From Caldibacillus thermoamylovorans (GTDB lineage Bacteria; Bacillota; Bacilli; Bacillales; Caldibacillaceae), in NCBI RefSeq assembly GCF_000751775.1, contig NZ_CCRF01000061.1:62001-126000 (forward strand): a stretch of DNA of 64,000 nucleotides, written 5' to 3'. Below are positions 44,517 to 55,329 of the stretch, piece by piece. The notes under the pieces were generated by a model, which ran no database searches, was not told where the DNA came from, and worked only from the letters and a program-made list of their open reading frames with translations. Within the stretch, counting starts at the first letter, position 1. Every line of letters begins with the position of its first letter. The position numbers were made by a program, and so were the translations under genes.

Positions 44517-47258
44517 CTAGGAATCATTATCAAGCTTTTTACATAATAAAGTTAAATCGACCTTTTCCAGTGGTACCGGTGGGATTGAATGTAAAAACGT
44601 ACGTCCATAACTAGTTGAATAAATGCGTTTATCAAATATGATCCATTCACGAATCTTCGTTCCCGGATTCATCAGTTTTACAAATCCTTGTTTAAAGCGA
44701 ATAACAGCTTCCGGTAAAGATAACGTTTGGAACGAATTGATCCCTTTATTTTTCAATGCTTTTGCTCGATGGTAATGAACCGGTTCATTAGGAGAAAGAA
44801 AAGGTAGTCTTACCATTATCGCCGTTTGAAGTGATTGATCGAAACTGAATTGTTCCAGATTCGAGTTTGAAATGAACAAAATCACCTTATCAAAGCGGCT
44901 AAATTGCTTACTAAGCCGATGTAAACTTCCGCTTGAAACGCCTTGTGCCATGAGTAAATATTCATCAAGTGCACCACTGTCTTTTATTAAATGGTACGTT
45001 TTTTTCAACATTTCATTGGAACTGAATAAGATTAACAACTTTCTTTCCAAAGTTGTTGCGATGGCGATAATGGAATTACTAATTTTTTCAATATACTCCT
45101 CTTCCTTTACCTCTGAAATATTGGGTAAATCGTTTAAGCTGTATAAACGAATCTGTTTATAAAACGACTCGGTGGAATAAAACTGTTTAGTAACAACAGG
45201 AAAATCATTTAAGCCAAGCTTTTTTATCATATATTGGAAAGAGTCCTCGACTGTTAACGCATTTGAAATAAAGATGATCGCCTTTTTACGTAAATATAAT
45301 GTCTTTGCTAAATCATCCTCCACATATAATGGCTGACTGTGAATGACAATAGATGTAAGAGGATTCCGTTCATCCATGTCTAACCAAATTAATTTATTGT
45401 TTTGCAAATCTTGAAATTCCATGTTCATTTGTTTAAGGATGGTTAGATCTGTCAATAGTAAGGAGAAGTCTTCAACTGTCATTTTTTCCTGTTCAGATAA
45501 AAAATGATAATAACGAAATAATTGATTTAACCGTTCTTCTAAACATGAAAAGAAAACGGTAAATGCATCATAAACTCGTTCCCAACTATAAAGAATATCG
45601 GAAAAAATCGGTGTATTTTCAATAACAATTTTTCCGTTATATATATTTTTGTTGTTTTGTTTATAAACAGCCACACATGTTTGAAAAAACTCATCCAGAC
45701 GTTCTAAAAAATCATGAATAATCAATTGAACTTTCTCTGCATTATATGTAACCGGCAAATTGTATTTTGTCAGTATCGCATCAATTTTTCCCGACACTTT
45801 CATTTGTTCAATCGGACCTAATTGATTTAATAAAAATTTCATTCTCCGGTAAGTTAATTTCATTCCGAAAACCGATAAAGCGTTATTTTCAAATAAATGT
45901 GCCTCATCAATAATGACATATTCAAAATCAGAAAAAATATTATTTTCTTCCTCCACATTTGTTAACAAATAATGATGATTTGTAACAACAATTTGTGCTG
46001 CGCTGGCTTTGGTTACGGCTTTCCGATAAAAATCCCGGTCGAACCATGGATTACTTCCTTCCTTATCGATTTGAATACCGGAAATCCTGCGCAAAAATTG
46101 CCAACCGCCTGTCGATAAATTCAACTCATCACAATCACCGGTTTCTGTTTCAGTCAACCAAACTAGAATTTGCATTTTTGTAATCACTTCATCATAATGC
46201 TCACTATGCTCATGTAAGATTCGTTCAAATTTCCATAAATTTAAATATCGGTTTCGTCCCTTCAACAACTGAACGGAAATTGGTTGAGCCAAACATGAAC
46301 GAACTTGTGGAATAATCTCTTGTAAAATAACTTGCTGATCATGAACCGTTGCGGTTGCCACTAATACAGGCTTGTTTTTTTGCATCGAAAAAACGGCGGC
46401 CGCTAATAAATAAGAAAATTTATGATTGGTCTCTGCACCGGTTTCAATTAATGCCAAATCACCACGATCAAGAGAAGCATGAATAAAAGAAGCGGGTGAT
46501 TCTTCTGCCCATTCGTCTTGTAAATTCACTTTCTCCAAAACCGCTTTATGGTGCCCGGTACTTAGATTTTGATCGACTTTCTCTTTTTTCAATACAATTC
46601 CGCGAAACAGTTCCAAATCAACAGCTAATTTTCGCGGATGACTGACCCTTTCTAAATACCACTGATCAAGAAGGTGAAATAAATCCGACTTTACATATTT
46701 TGCCAGATTACGTAAAGCGAAAATCGTTTGATCCGGAAGATGATCCAGTTTGTTAAGCATGGCTAAAAACCATTCAGCCGTGACGATGGCATCACTGTCT
46801 GCCTGATGCGGCCGGTCATGATCGAAACCGGCGAAATTGGCAATATCACTCAACTTGTAACTTTCCAAGGTAGGCATAAAGATGCGCGTCATTTCCACCG
46901 TATCAATAACCGGAGAGGTAAGTTTCGGAAAACCCCCAAGCTCCAATTCATCCTGCAAAAAGGTTAAATCAAAATGGGCATTATGAGCAACAAAGCAAGC
47001 TTCCTCCATCAGTTGGAGAATTTCCCCGGCGACCTCCGTAAAAGATGGGGCATTAGCAACCATCTCATTATCAATCCCGGTTAATTCGGTAATAAATGGA
47101 GAAATAGGGATTCCCGGATTAAGAAAGGTGGTAAATGTCTCCGTTATTTTTCGATCTTCCAGGACAACGCCGGCAAACTGGATCATTCGGTCGCCTTTTT
47201 TCGGAGAATGTCCTGTTGTCTCTATATCCACGATTACAAATTTATTCAAAGTCAACAC
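44517..47258 (-). CDS. dinG: DinG-family protein: intact DnaQ exonuclease fused to a degenerate helicase
   Basis: 913 residues. Residues 1-170 are a DEDDh 3'-5' exonuclease with D11-x-E13 (DIETTG), D97 (AHFD), H151 and D156 (HQADSDA). The C-terminal two-thirds follow the DinG/XPD helicase plan and retain DEAH in IIDEAHLFENNAL. The Walker A position reads ETGAETNHKF instead of EAGTGTGKS, and motif VI reads FKQGFVKLMNPGTKIRE, without GRLIR. The region GFNRDF-type Fe-S Cys are absent. It is expected to be a nuclease rather than a working helicase. A terminator and panD lie upstream. Confidence 0.92.
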   Translation of the reverse strand: MLTLNKFVIVDIETTGHSPKKGDRMIQFAGVVLEDRKITETFTTFLNPGIPISPFITELTGIDNEMVANAPSFTEVAGEILQLMEEACFVAHNAHFDLTFLQDELELGGFPKLTSPVIDTVEMTRIFMPTLESYKLSDIANFAGFDHDRPHQADSDAIVTAEWFLAMLNKLDHLPDQTIFALRNLAKYVKSDLFHLLDQWYLERVSHPRKLAVDLELFRGIVLKKEKVDQNLSTGHHKAVLEKVNLQDEWAEESPASFIHASLDRGDLALIETGAETNHKFSYLLAAAVFSMQKNKPVLVATATVHDQQVILQEIIPQVRSCLAQPISVQLLKGRNRYLNLWKFERILHEHSEHYDEVITKMQILVWLTETETGDCDELNLSTGGWQFLRRISGIQIDKEGSNPWFDRDFYRKAVTKASAAQIVVTNHHYLLTNVEEENNIFSDFEYVIIDEAHLFENNALSVFGMKLTYRRMKFLLNQLGPIEQMKVSGKIDAILTKYNLPVTYNAEKVQLIIHDFLERLDEFFQTCVAVYKQNNKNIYNGKIVIENTPIFSDILYSWERVYDAFTVFFSCLEERLNQLFRYYHFLSEQEKMTVEDFSLLLTDLTILKQMNMEFQDLQNNKLIWLDMDERNPLTSIVIHSQPLYVEDDLAKTLYLRKKAIIFISNALTVEDSFQYMIKKLGLNDFPVVTKQFYSTESFYKQIRLYSLNDLPNISEVKEEEYIEKISNSIIAIATTLERKLLILFSSNEMLKKTYHLIKDSGALDEYLLMAQGVSSGSLHRLSKQFSRFDKVILFISNSNLEQFSFDQSLQTAIMVRLPFLSPNEPVHYHRAKALKNKGINSFQTLSLPEAVIRFKQGFVKLMNPGTKIREWIIFDKRIYSTSYGRTFLHSIPPVPLEKVDLTLLCKKLDNDS

Positions 47259-47383
47259 CTCATATTTCTATCAAGAAAACATTACCATAATTTTGCACTT
47301 TCGAAAAGTCTCCTATTCCTGATAGGAAAGTAGAAGCTGGTTCTTTCGTAGCTTTCCTTGTGGAGCCAAATAAGAAAACAAAT

Positions 47384-47427
47384 CAAAAACGTCCGGCTGA
47401 AATCGATATTCGATCTCAGCCGGACGT
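47384..47427 (-). terminator. Terminator of panB-panC-panD
   Basis: On the minus strand ACGTCCGGCTGA ... TCAGCCGGACGT (12 bp), then TTTTTG. Confidence 0.94.
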
Positions 47428-47440
47428 GAATACAAAAAGT

Positions 47441-47830
47441 TTATGATTCAATCACCGTTTTTTCCTTTTCTGCTCCGATGATTTCGATTATTTTGTTTTG
47501 TTCATTTAAAACGGCAATTTTCGGTCGGTGTTCTTTCACTTCTTTTTCATCAACAAAAACATAAGAGATCACGATAATAATATCACCCGGTTGGACTAGT
47601 CTTGCAGCGGCCCCATTCAGGCAAACAACATGGCTGCCTCGCTCGCCGGGTATGATATATGTTTCAAAACGGGCCCCATTATTGTTATTGACAATTTGAA
47701 CCTTTTCGTTGGCTACCATGCCAACCGCTTCTAATAAGTCTTGATCAATCGTAATGCTGCCAACATAGTTTAAATTGGCTTCCGTTACACGGGCACGATG
47801 AAGTTTGGCATTCATCATTACTCGAAACAT
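47441..47830 (-). CDS. panD: Aspartate 1-decarboxylase (pyruvoyl enzyme proenzyme)
   Basis: 129 residues. Makes beta-alanine from aspartate for pantothenate. The self-cleavage site is G24-S25 in NYVGSITID, where Ser25 becomes the pyruvoyl group. [12 protein letters not shown] and [13 protein letters not shown] are conserved. The gene starts 2 bp after the panC stop, with AAAGGTGG upstream, so panBCD is one operon. Confidence 0.97.
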   Translation of the reverse strand: MFRVMMNAKLHRARVTEANLNYVGSITIDQDLLEAVGMVANEKVQIVNNNNGARFETYIIPGERGSHVVCLNGAAARLVQPGDIIIVISYVFVDEKEVKEHRPKIAVLNEQNKIIEIIGAEKEKTVIES

Positions 47831-47832
47831 TT

Positions 47833-48690
47833 CTACATTCCACCTTTAAGTTCAAGAATGATATTGTCGATTAATCTCGCTTTTGAAAATTGGACGGCGA
47901 TAGCGATTATGATTTTCCCCGTTAACCTTGTCTGAGGTTTTAATTCGGGATATGAATATATTTCGACATAATCAATCTTTCCATTTACTTTGTTTTGTAA
48001 AAATTGTTTTATTCCCGCAATGATGACGTCGGGGTCTCGTTCACCGGCAAAAATTCGTTCTTTTGCCTCTACCAGTGATTGATAAAGAAACGGTGCTTCC
48101 TGACGTTCTGCCTCTGTTAAATTCACGTTCCGGGAACTTTTTGCAAGCCCGTCTTCCTCACGTACCGTTTTGACCGGACGCAACGTAATTGGGAGATTTA
48201 AATCTTTTATTAACCCATCAACAACAGCGACTTGCTGGGCATCTTTCAACCCAAAATACACATGATGCGGGCGAATAATAGAAAATAATTTTACAAGAAC
48301 CGTTGCAACCCCGTCAAAATGACCGACACGCTTCCTGCCACAAAGAACATCTACCCGCTTTTTCACTTTTATTTCCACGGTCATTTCATCGGGATACATT
48401 TCTTGAACAGTCGGGCAAAATAAGTAATCAACACCGACACTTTTTGCCAACCGTTCATCTCTTTGGAGATCCCGCGGATAAGCATCATAATCTTCATTCG
48501 GTCCAAATTGAAGCGGATTAACAAAAACACTGGCTACAACAATGTTATTTTCTTCTTTCGCTCGCCTCATTAATGTTAAATGACCTTCATGCAAATAGCC
48601 CATTGTTGGGACAAAGCCGATTATTTGGTTATTTTGTAAGCATTGACCTGAAATGTTGCTCATCTCTTCAACCGTCCGGATGATTTTCAT
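47833..48690 (-). CDS. panC: Pantothenate synthetase
   Basis: 285 residues. Joins pantoate and beta-alanine with ATP. The HIGH-like motif is [11 protein letters not shown] and the KMSKS-like one [32 protein letters not shown] and [13 protein letters not shown] are also conserved. Its ATG overlaps the panB stop by 4 bp. Confidence 0.97.
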   Translation of the reverse strand: MKIIRTVEEMSNISGQCLQNNQIIGFVPTMGYLHEGHLTLMRRAKEENNIVVASVFVNPLQFGPNEDYDAYPRDLQRDERLAKSVGVDYLFCPTVQEMYPDEMTVEIKVKKRVDVLCGRKRVGHFDGVATVLVKLFSIIRPHHVYFGLKDAQQVAVVDGLIKDLNLPITLRPVKTVREEDGLAKSSRNVNLTEAERQEAPFLYQSLVEAKERIFAGERDPDVIIAGIKQFLQNKVNGKIDYVEIYSYPELKPQTRLTGKIIIAIAVQFSKARLIDNIILELKGGM

Positions 48691-49526
48691 GCTTTCACTC
48701 CTCCATACAAGCCCGCCAAAACTTCTTCTTTGAGGGTGTAGCTTGTCTGTTCATCCGGAAATGTACCGTTTTTTACCTCAGTAGCGTAGTTTTTGATTCC
48801 GTTTATAATTTCTGTTTGGATATTGGCATACGGTTTAACGAATTTAGGTAGACGATCAACGCCGTAACCAATTGCATCATGATAAACAAGTACTTGTCCA
48901 TCGGCATGATTCCCCGCACCGATCCCGATTACCGGAATTTTCAATTGTTTGGTTAGCTCAGCTGTAAGTTGGTAAGGAATACATTCAACGACAAGCATGA
49001 AGGCTCCTGCTTCTTCACATTTTTTCGCATCTGCTATCAGTTTACGGGCAGCTTCCACCGATTTCCCCTGTACTTTATATCCGCCTAATACACCAACCGA
49101 TTGTGGTGTTAACCCGAGATGTCCAACAACAGGAATCCCGGCTTTCGTTAATTGAGAAATCGTTTCCAATACATCGTCTGCCCCTTCCACCTTCACCGCA
49201 TTTGCCCCGCCTTCTTGCATAATTCTTGCGGCATTTCTTAACGTTTCATCTTTTGATAAATGATAAGTGGCAAAGGGCATATCAACAACGACAAAAGTAT
49301 TTGCTGCCCCCCGTCTGACAGCTTTTGCGTGGTGAATCATATCATTCAAGGTTACTTGAATAGTTGATTCATAGCCAAGTACGACCATTCCCAGTGAATC
49401 CCCTACTAAAATACAATCGATGCCTGCCTGTTCGACAAGTTTTGCTGACGGATAATCATAGGCAGTTATCATGGTGATTTTCTCTTTCATTTCTTTCATC
49501 TTCAAAAAATCGATTGTTTGTTTCAT
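48687..49526 (-). CDS. panB: Ketopantoate hydroxymethyltransferase
   Basis: 279 residues. Adds a hydroxymethyl group from methylene-THF to ketoisovalerate. [43 protein letters not shown], and [19 protein letters not shown] are family landmarks, including the metal-binding Asp and the catalytic Glu region VKVEGA. It is the first gene of panBCD. A 618-bp interval to birA contains the candidate leader described below. Confidence 0.97.
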   Translation of the reverse strand: MKQTIDFLKMKEMKEKITMITAYDYPSAKLVEQAGIDCILVGDSLGMVVLGYESTIQVTLNDMIHHAKAVRRGAANTFVVVDMPFATYHLSKDETLRNAARIMQEGGANAVKVEGADDVLETISQLTKAGIPVVGHLGLTPQSVGVLGGYKVQGKSVEAARKLIADAKKCEEAGAFMLVVECIPYQLTAELTKQLKIPVIGIGAGNHADGQVLVYHDAIGYGVDRLPKFVKPYANIQTEIINGIKNYATEVKNGTFPDEQTSYTLKEEVLAGLYGGVKA

Positions 49527-49648
49527 TTTTTTTACGTACCTCCTCTTTTTTTCAGAGGAAATGAAACTTTGAACTCCGCCAAACAGATTTGACGCAGTTG
49601 CCCTTATGTCAGGAAGGAAAAATCGGCTAGTTTTGCGTTCAAAACTTT

Positions 49649-49773
49649 AAAGAAAACTCGGCGACTGTCGAGCCTTTAGGCGATGGCAGAGCCGTAGTTG
49701 CGCTTATACTTAAAACTTAAAATTTCCCACTACGTCGAATTCACTTCTTTGCTGGAAATTTATACATTCTTAA
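49649..49773. repeat. Interspersed intergenic repeat, copy B, in the panB leader region
   Basis: Begins AAAGAAAACTCGGCGA and contains AGCCTTTAGGC, CTTATACTTAAA, CGAATTC and GGAAATTTATACATTCTTA in the same order as copy A at 13605-13733. Confidence 0.85.
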
Positions 49774-49916
49774 GGTACAAGGAAAAATTGTTGTCGTTTT
49801 CCCCTCTCGCTGTTCCTCTTCTCATGGATGAAAAACATAAGCTCTGGTGTCGAGAGGCGATTCGCTTGCTTGAACTTCACAGCTCTTTTTATCCTTTTTT
49901 GAACACGTAAGATAAA

Positions 49917-49948
49917 CAAAAAAATCCTTCCAGGGCACGAAGGATTTG
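49917..49948 (-). terminator. Strong terminator between the candidate leader RNA and panB
   Basis: On the minus strand AAATCCTTC-GTGCCCTG-GAAGGATTTTTTTG. It lies far downstream of the birA terminator, so it ends a separate transcript or is an attenuator of panB. Confidence 0.9.
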
Positions 49949-50068
49949 AAAATTTTTTTCAGTTTCATCCCTCTGTCCCGGTCCTCTACGGCTACAGGCA
50001 GATTTTCTATTATAAAAAAACCGATGAGATGATAGATACCGCCCGGAGAGGTGCAGTTCTATCTCTTG
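49917..50068 (-). ncRNA. Candidate structured leader or small RNA upstream of panB
   Basis: About 150 nt from just after a TATAAT box to a terminator. It contains GAGATAG/CTATC-AT-CTC pairing around a CCTCTCCGGGCGG apical region, and CCTCTCC can also pair with GTAGAGGACCGG. The interval is purine-rich and has no open frame with a ribosome site. The pan RNA motif is known upstream of panB in Firmicutes; whether this matches its consensus I could not confirm. The distance to panB is about 390 nt. Confidence 0.55.
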
Positions 50069-50074
50069 GAAATC

Positions 50075-50103
50075 ATTATATCAACTTAACTGATTTTTGA
50101 CCA
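50075..50103 (-). promoter_or_regulatory. Sigma A-type promoter of the panB leader
   Basis: TGGTCA, a 17-nt spacer, TATAAT on the minus strand; the -35 matches TTGACA in four of six places. Confidence 0.65.
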
Positions 50104-50111
50104 GTAAAATG

Positions 50112-50143
50112 TAAAAAAGAACCGGACCTGTTTATGATCCGGT
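50112..50143 (-). terminator. Terminator of birA
   Basis: ACCGGA-TCATAAACAGG-TCCGGT followed by TCTTTTTT on the minus strand, directly after the birA stop. Confidence 0.9.
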
Positions 50144-50144
50144 A

Positions 50145-51125
50145 TTATGGCAAATCAATATCCGCAGAATAAATTTCCATTACTTCCCCGGAGGCTTGCT
50201 TCAGTAAGAGAACACCTTCATCATTAATTCCTATGGCAAAACCGGTATAACTCCCCTTTGCCGTACGGGCAGTAATTTGTTTCCCGATTGAGTTCGCGTA
50301 ACTTTCCCACAATTGTTTAATTGGTTTAAACCCTGTATGTAAATATTCATTTAATAGTTGTTCTAATTGATAACAAATATTTTGTAACAGCTTTGTTCGG
50401 CTAACGGTTTTGTCGGCTTCGATTTTTAATGATGTAGCAATCGTTTGTAATTCTTCCGGAAAATCCGCCTTGTTCTGATTCACATTCACACCGATACCGA
50501 TAATAACCGATTGAACCCTGTTTTCTTCAGCTTGCATTTCCGTTAAAATGCCACATACTTTTCGGCCGTTAATCAATATATCATTTGGCCATTTAATTGT
50601 TGGATGTAGACCGGTTGTTGCTTCAATTGCCTGAATAACAGCCACCGCCGTCAGTAATGTTAGCTGAGGCGTTTTCTGTATCGGGATTTCGGGGCGAACG
50701 ATGATACTCATCCACAATCCTGTTCCTTTAGGAGAATACCATTGCCTGACTAGTCGCCCCCTTCCTTCCGTTTGCTCATCGCTTACAACCAATGTTCCGT
50801 GCTTTGCTCCATTCAATGCGAATTCTTTAGCTAACTTTTGGGTGGATGAAACGGATTCATAAAAATGAACTGTGCGACCAATTTCTTCCGTCTCCAACCC
50901 TAAGTAAATTTCATTGGCCGATAGTTTATTGGAATGTTCAACAAGTAAATATCCTTTTTTTCGGACAGCCTTCACTTGAAAACCTTCCTTTTTTAACTCT
51001 TCAATATGTTTCCAAACAGCCGTTCTGCTGCAACCGATTTCCTTTGCCAATTTTTCTCCGGAAATATATTCCCCTTTTGCATTTCGGAATGCGTTTAAAA
51101 TATCTTTGCGAACGTTCGATTTCAC
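50145..51125 (-). CDS. birA: Biotin-protein ligase and biotin repressor
   Basis: 326 residues, one longer than B. subtilis BirA. The N-terminal winged HTH (SGEKLAKEIGCSRTAVWKHIEELKKEG) precedes the ligase core with SDEQTEGRGRLVRQW, KWPNDILING and the C-terminal SH3-like domain. It biotinylates acetyl-CoA and pyruvate carboxylases and represses bio genes. The start is GTG 51125: it shares bases with the TGA of cca (GTGA), with AAGGAG upstream. No biotin operator is visible in the window. Confidence 0.95.
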   Translation of the reverse strand: MKSNVRKDILNAFRNAKGEYISGEKLAKEIGCSRTAVWKHIEELKKEGFQVKAVRKKGYLLVEHSNKLSANEIYLGLETEEIGRTVHFYESVSSTQKLAKEFALNGAKHGTLVVSDEQTEGRGRLVRQWYSPKGTGLWMSIIVRPEIPIQKTPQLTLLTAVAVIQAIEATTGLHPTIKWPNDILINGRKVCGILTEMQAEENRVQSVIIGIGVNVNQNKADFPEELQTIATSLKIEADKTVSRTKLLQNICYQLEQLLNEYLHTGFKPIKQLWESYANSIGKQITARTAKGSYTGFAIGINDEGVLLLKQASGEVMEIYSADIDLP

Positions 51126-52315
51126 GGGAACAACCACTCCTTGATTTTGCTCTTGTCATTATCAATTTCCTTGTTTATTATCGCCTTTTCGATTTTTTCT
51201 AGCGTTTCCTTGATCCAAGGTCCGCTTTTTTGATTTGCCCAGTTCATTAAGTCATATCCGGAAATCGCCAGTTGTTCACGACTGTTAATCGGCAAATCAG
51301 CCCATATGTTTTTCACCGTTTGCACATTTTGTTGTACAGGGAGATGATGCAGAACAGAGTAAATTTTTTCGGAACTTATACACGTATCATACCCGTTGTA
51401 ATAAACCATTTCTTTTGTCCAACTCTGTTCTTTCCGCAATTGGTATGCCACATAAATCTTTTTCACTGCTTTAATTATTCTTAAAGGTGTTTTCCATGCA
51501 CGTAAAAATGCGTCAACCGGTTCTTTATCAATTAGGATGAGTAATATCGCCCATATTTCCGCTTCTTTCCATATTGGCAGATGAATTATATCAGCAGTCT
51601 GTTTCAGTTCTTGTCCATAGCCGCTAAGTTTTGGTAAATAATGATGCAAATTTTGTTCAACAAGTAAGCGAAGGGCCTGTTTCCGACTCTTCCCGACAAG
51701 GATTTTTTGAAATTCCGCATAGATTCGTTCAACCGAAATATTCGTTAAAAGCTCCCCGTATTTTTCGATAGCCTTATAAGTATCTTGCTCGATTCGAAAA
51801 TTAAGTTGACTAACGAAGCGAATGGCCCGCATTATGCGAAGAGCATCTTCGGTAAATCGCTTTTCCGCATTTCCGACCGTTCGAATCAATTTGTTTTTAA
51901 TATCTTCTTGACCGGAAAACGGGTCGATTAATTCACCGGTTTTCGTCATAGCAATCGCATTCATCGTAAAATCTCTCCGTTTTAAATCCTCCTGAAGGGA
52001 ACGAATAAATGTAACCTTATCAGGTCTGCGGTAGTCGGTATATTCACCATCTGTACGAAACGTGGTAATTTCGTAGTTCTCACCATTATAAATAACAACT
52101 ACTGTACCATGTTTAATCCCGACATCAATTGTTTTTGGAAAAATTTGTTTAATTTCTTCCGGGAATGCACTTGTTGCAATATCAACATCCTCAATGGATC
52201 TATGTAAAAGTGCATCTCTGACAGAACCGCCGACAAAATACGCTTCAAATCCGGCTTGTTCAATTTTTTCCAAAACCGGAACAGCCTTCTTAAACTTCTC
52301 AAGCATATCACTCAT
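51122..52315 (-). CDS. cca: CCA-adding tRNA nucleotidyltransferase
   Basis: 397 residues, the same as the B. subtilis enzyme. Adds CCA to tRNA 3' ends without a template. [13 protein letters not shown] (G29, R33, D34), the catalytic DVDIATS (D43, D45), [10 protein letters not shown], and the [15 protein letters not shown] are the class II nucleotidyltransferase motifs. Its start overlaps the bshA stop by 8 bp, and its stop overlaps birA by 4 bp. Confidence 0.97.
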   Translation of the reverse strand: MSDMLEKFKKAVPVLEKIEQAGFEAYFVGGSVRDALLHRSIEDVDIATSAFPEEIKQIFPKTIDVGIKHGTVVVIYNGENYEITTFRTDGEYTDYRRPDKVTFIRSLQEDLKRRDFTMNAIAMTKTGELIDPFSGQEDIKNKLIRTVGNAEKRFTEDALRIMRAIRFVSQLNFRIEQDTYKAIEKYGELLTNISVERIYAEFQKILVGKSRKQALRLLVEQNLHHYLPKLSGYGQELKQTADIIHLPIWKEAEIWAILLILIDKEPVDAFLRAWKTPLRIIKAVKKIYVAYQLRKEQSWTKEMVYYNGYDTCISSEKIYSVLHHLPVQQNVQTVKNIWADLPINSREQLAISGYDLMNWANQKSGPWIKETLEKIEKAIINKEIDNDKSKIKEWLFP

Positions 52316-53444
52316 CCATTTCCATTAGTTGGTAATAAATATCTTCATATTGGTTCAGGATTTTTCCTGAAGAAAACTGGGTCCGGGCTCTTTTTATTCC
52401 TGCTTTTGAAAATTGCCAATGAAGCTCATCATCTTGCAAAATCTTTAAAGACATGGAGGAAATCATATCGATATCACCCACCTCACAAATATAGCCCGTT
52501 CGTCCGTTTTCAATTACTTCCGGTATTCCGCCGGTATTCGTTCCGACACAAGGTACACCGCAAGCCATTGCTTCCAGCGCAACTAACCCGAAACTTTCTT
52601 TTTCCGATAACAATAACAATAAGTCACTTATAGCATATAATTCTTCGAGATTCTCTTGCTTGCCAAGAAAAAGAACCTGTTTTGTTAAATGACGTTCATC
52701 CACCATTTGTGATATTTTTCCCATTTCCGGGCCGTCACCGACTAACAATAGTTTTGCCGGAATCATCTCCGTAATTTTTTGAAATGACTCAATCACATCT
52801 TTCACACGTTTGACCGGTCGGAAATTGGATACATGTATAATTACTTTTTCATCTTCTTTAACGCCAAAATCAGCTTTCAATTGATGGTTAGCATCCATTT
52901 TATAGTAGATTCTTTCGTCAATAAAATTATATACGGTTCGAATTGGTTTCATAGGTGTAATTAAAAGATGCGTTTCATCAACTAGCGCATTGGATACGGC
53001 TGTAACTTCATCTGATTTTTCAATACCAAATTGTATGGCTTTTTTCAAAGACGAGTCTTGACCTAATACAGTAATATCCGTACCGTGCAATGTTGTGACA
53101 ATTTTAAAATCGGTTTCTGCCATCTGCCTGGCTAAAAGCGCACAAATGGCGTGGGGAATTGCATAATGGACATGAATAATTTGCAATTTTTCCCGATCCG
53201 CTACCTCAGCAATTTTACTAGCAAGCTGAATATCATACGGGGAATATTGAAAAACAGCATATTGATTCACTTCCACTTGATGGAAAAAAATGTTGGGATA
53301 CATTTTCTTTAGACGAAACGGCATGTTTGATGTTATAAAATGAATTTCATGGCCTTTTTCCGCTAGCATTTTTCCCAACTCTGTTGCAATAACCCCGGAG
53401 CCGCCGACTGTTGGATAACAAACAATTCCTATTTTTAGTTTCAT
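52308..53444 (-). CDS. bshA: Bacillithiol glycosyltransferase BshA
   Basis: 378 residues, GT4 family. Makes GlcNAc-malate, the first bacillithiol precursor. [29 protein letters not shown] and HVHYAIPHA are N-terminal, with [13 protein letters not shown] and [29 protein letters not shown] in the nucleotide-sugar domain. Adjacent to cca, as in B. subtilis, but bshB1, which lies between mgsA and bshA there, is missing here. The product is consistent with brxA earlier in the window. Confidence 0.96.
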   Translation of the reverse strand: MKLKIGIVCYPTVGGSGVIATELGKMLAEKGHEIHFITSNMPFRLKKMYPNIFFHQVEVNQYAVFQYSPYDIQLASKIAEVADREKLQIIHVHYAIPHAICALLARQMAETDFKIVTTLHGTDITVLGQDSSLKKAIQFGIEKSDEVTAVSNALVDETHLLITPMKPIRTVYNFIDERIYYKMDANHQLKADFGVKEDEKVIIHVSNFRPVKRVKDVIESFQKITEMIPAKLLLVGDGPEMGKISQMVDERHLTKQVLFLGKQENLEELYAISDLLLLLSEKESFGLVALEAMACGVPCVGTNTGGIPEVIENGRTGYICEVGDIDMISSMSLKILQDDELHWQFSKAGIKRARTQFSSGKILNQYEDIYYQLMEMDE

Positions 53445-53556
53445 AATCCCATCCTTTAATGATAATTGCGATGTTTTACCGTCGTGACTTTTCTATAATT
53501 TTAGACAATAACACCTGTCTAAATACTTACACGTAACTGATAAAATGAAAAAACTT

Positions 53557-53964
53557 TCATTGTCTCATATTCTTGATGACTTCTCTCCAATCAATATCTC
53601 CTCTTTCTAAACCGCGAATCAATACTTCCGCAGTTCCCATATTTGTTGCGATTGGAACACGATAGACATCGGCAAGACGAATGAGTGCAGAAACATCCGG
53701 CTCATGCGGTTGGGCAGTTAAAGGATCCCTAAAGAAGATAACAATGTCCATTTCATTTTTAGCAATCCTCGCACCAATTTCCTGGTCACCGCCAAGAGGT
53801 CCGGATTGAAAACGATGCACCTGTAGTCCGGTAGCCTCGATAATTCGCTGACCTGTTGTTCCTGTTGCAAAAAGGCTGTGTTTTTCAAAAATATAACGGT
53901 AGGCTGTAACAAATTGAACTAAATCATCTTTTTTTCGATCATGTGCAATCAGGGCAATATTCAT
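53557..53964 (-). CDS. mgsA: Methylglyoxal synthase
   Basis: 135 residues. Converts dihydroxyacetone phosphate to methylglyoxal, an overflow route when phosphate is limiting. [23 protein letters not shown] (phosphate loop), SGPLGGDQ with the catalytic Asp60, and [14 protein letters not shown] are conserved. It lies between dapB and bshA; the 112-bp gap to bshA is where bshB1 would be expected. Confidence 0.95.
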   Translation of the reverse strand: MNIALIAHDRKKDDLVQFVTAYRYIFEKHSLFATGTTGQRIIEATGLQVHRFQSGPLGGDQEIGARIAKNEMDIVIFFRDPLTAQPHEPDVSALIRLADVYRVPIATNMGTAEVLIRGLERGDIDWREVIKNMRQ

Positions 53965-54003
53965 CTATAAACACCTCTATTTTTTTATTATGATGGAACC
54001 TTG

Positions 54004-54810
54004 TTAGTCCAGAATGTTCTCTAAACCATAGACGTATCCATCAAGTTTCATAACTGTCTCAACGGAAACTTTCACTCCCGTCATGAAGGATGACCGATCA
54101 TATGAATCATGGCGAATGGTTAATGTTTCGCCTTTTGCGCCAAATATCACTTGCTGATGAGCAATTAAGCCGGGCAGTCGGACACTATGAATATGCATAC
54201 CGTAAAATTCAGCTCCACGGGCTCCTGTCAATTTTTCGGTTTCATTCGGATGACCTTGTTGTTTCGGCTCCCGATATTCATGAATCATTTCAGCAGTTTT
54301 AATTGCCGTTCCACTCGGGGCATCCAGTTTCCCGTCATGGTGCAGTTCAATAATTTCAACATCGCCGAAATATTTGGCTGCCATTTGAGAAAATTTCATC
54401 ATCAATACGGCCCCAATTGCAAAATTAGGAGCGATAATGCAGCCAAGCTTTTTCTCATTGGCAAGAGCTTTTAATTCTTCTAACTCATCAGGTGAAATTC
54501 CTGTCGTACCAACAACCGGCCGTACATTTAATTCAAGTGCCGCCTTGGCGTGATAAAAGGCTGCTTTCGGAACAGTTAAGTCAATTAAGCAATCCGGTTC
54601 CGTATGTTTCAAACAAGTATGTATATCGGTATAAATCAGGCAATCCACTCCCTGAAATTCCGATTCAACTTCAGAAAGCTGTTTCCCATCGTTTTCTTTA
54701 TCAATAACGGCAACCAGTTGAAAATGCCTTTGACAGGTGACCATTTTAACGGCTTCACGTCCCATTCTCCCCCGTGGCCCGGCAATAACAATTTTAATTG
54801 GATTCGTCAT
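54004..54810 (-). CDS. dapB: 4-hydroxy-tetrahydrodipicolinate reductase
   Basis: 268 residues. NAD(P)H-dependent step in lysine and diaminopimelate synthesis. The dinucleotide-binding motif is [15 protein letters not shown], with [27 protein letters not shown] (substrate binding, H and K) and [18 protein letters not shown] 54810 follows AGGAGG and overlaps the ypjD reading frame by 17 bp. The diaminopimelate feeds cell wall and dipicolinate for spores. Confidence 0.97.
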   Translation of the reverse strand: MTNPIKIVIAGPRGRMGREAVKMVTCQRHFQLVAVIDKENDGKQLSEVESEFQGVDCLIYTDIHTCLKHTEPDCLIDLTVPKAAFYHAKAALELNVRPVVGTTGISPDELEELKALANEKKLGCIIAPNFAIGAVLMMKFSQMAAKYFGDVEIIELHHDGKLDAPSGTAIKTAEMIHEYREPKQQGHPNETEKLTGARGAEFYGMHIHSVRLPGLIAHQQVIFGAKGETLTIRHDSYDRSSFMTGVKVSVETVMKLDGYVYGLENILD

Positions 54811-55138
54811 CGTGATTCTCCTCCTTTTTTGTCCAGCGATTTGCATCCCGCGTTTTAAATTTCTCCATTACTCTATTATGTGCTTCTTCCAAGTCAATTT
54901 CCAATGAATTGGCAAAACAAATTAATACAAATAGCATATCTCCCAATTCTTCTTCAATGGTTTTTTCCTTCTCTGTTGATTTTTTCGGTTTCTCACCATA
55001 ATAATGATTCACTTCCCGGGCCAGTTCACCTAATTCTTCAGTCATTCGAGCCGTTAATGCCAAAGGGCTGAAATAACCTTCTTGAAACTGGGAAATATAC
55101 TGATCGACATCTTTTTGCAAGTCATGGATAGTTTTCAA
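54794..55138 (-). CDS. ypjD: MazG-like nucleotide pyrophosphohydrolase, YpjD
   Basis: 114 residues. The MazG metal site [16 protein letters not shown] and [24 protein letters not shown] is intact. Family members hydrolyse nucleoside triphosphates to monophosphates. The start is TTG 55138 (KTIHDLQKD), 7 nt after GAGGTG; a longer frame adds 12 residues upstream. First gene of the ypjD-dapB-mgsA-bshA-cca-birA run. Confidence 0.93.
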   Translation of the reverse strand: MKTIHDLQKDVDQYISQFQEGYFSPLALTARMTEELGELAREVNHYYGEKPKKSTEKEKTIEEELGDMLFVLICFANSLEIDLEEAHNRVMEKFKTRDANRWTKKEENHDDESN

Positions 55139-55329
55139 GCGTATCACCTCTAGTATTTTGGATGAATCTTGCAATGCTACTATAGTATATGTTACTTGAA
55201 ATTACGAGAGAATGACAATCATTTATTGTTGAAAAGTAATATTTGCTATGGATTGAGGAAAAGAGTAAAATATTGACGGACTCATTAGATTGATAGAGAG
55301 AAATTCCATTTTTAGAAAGGAACATGCTT

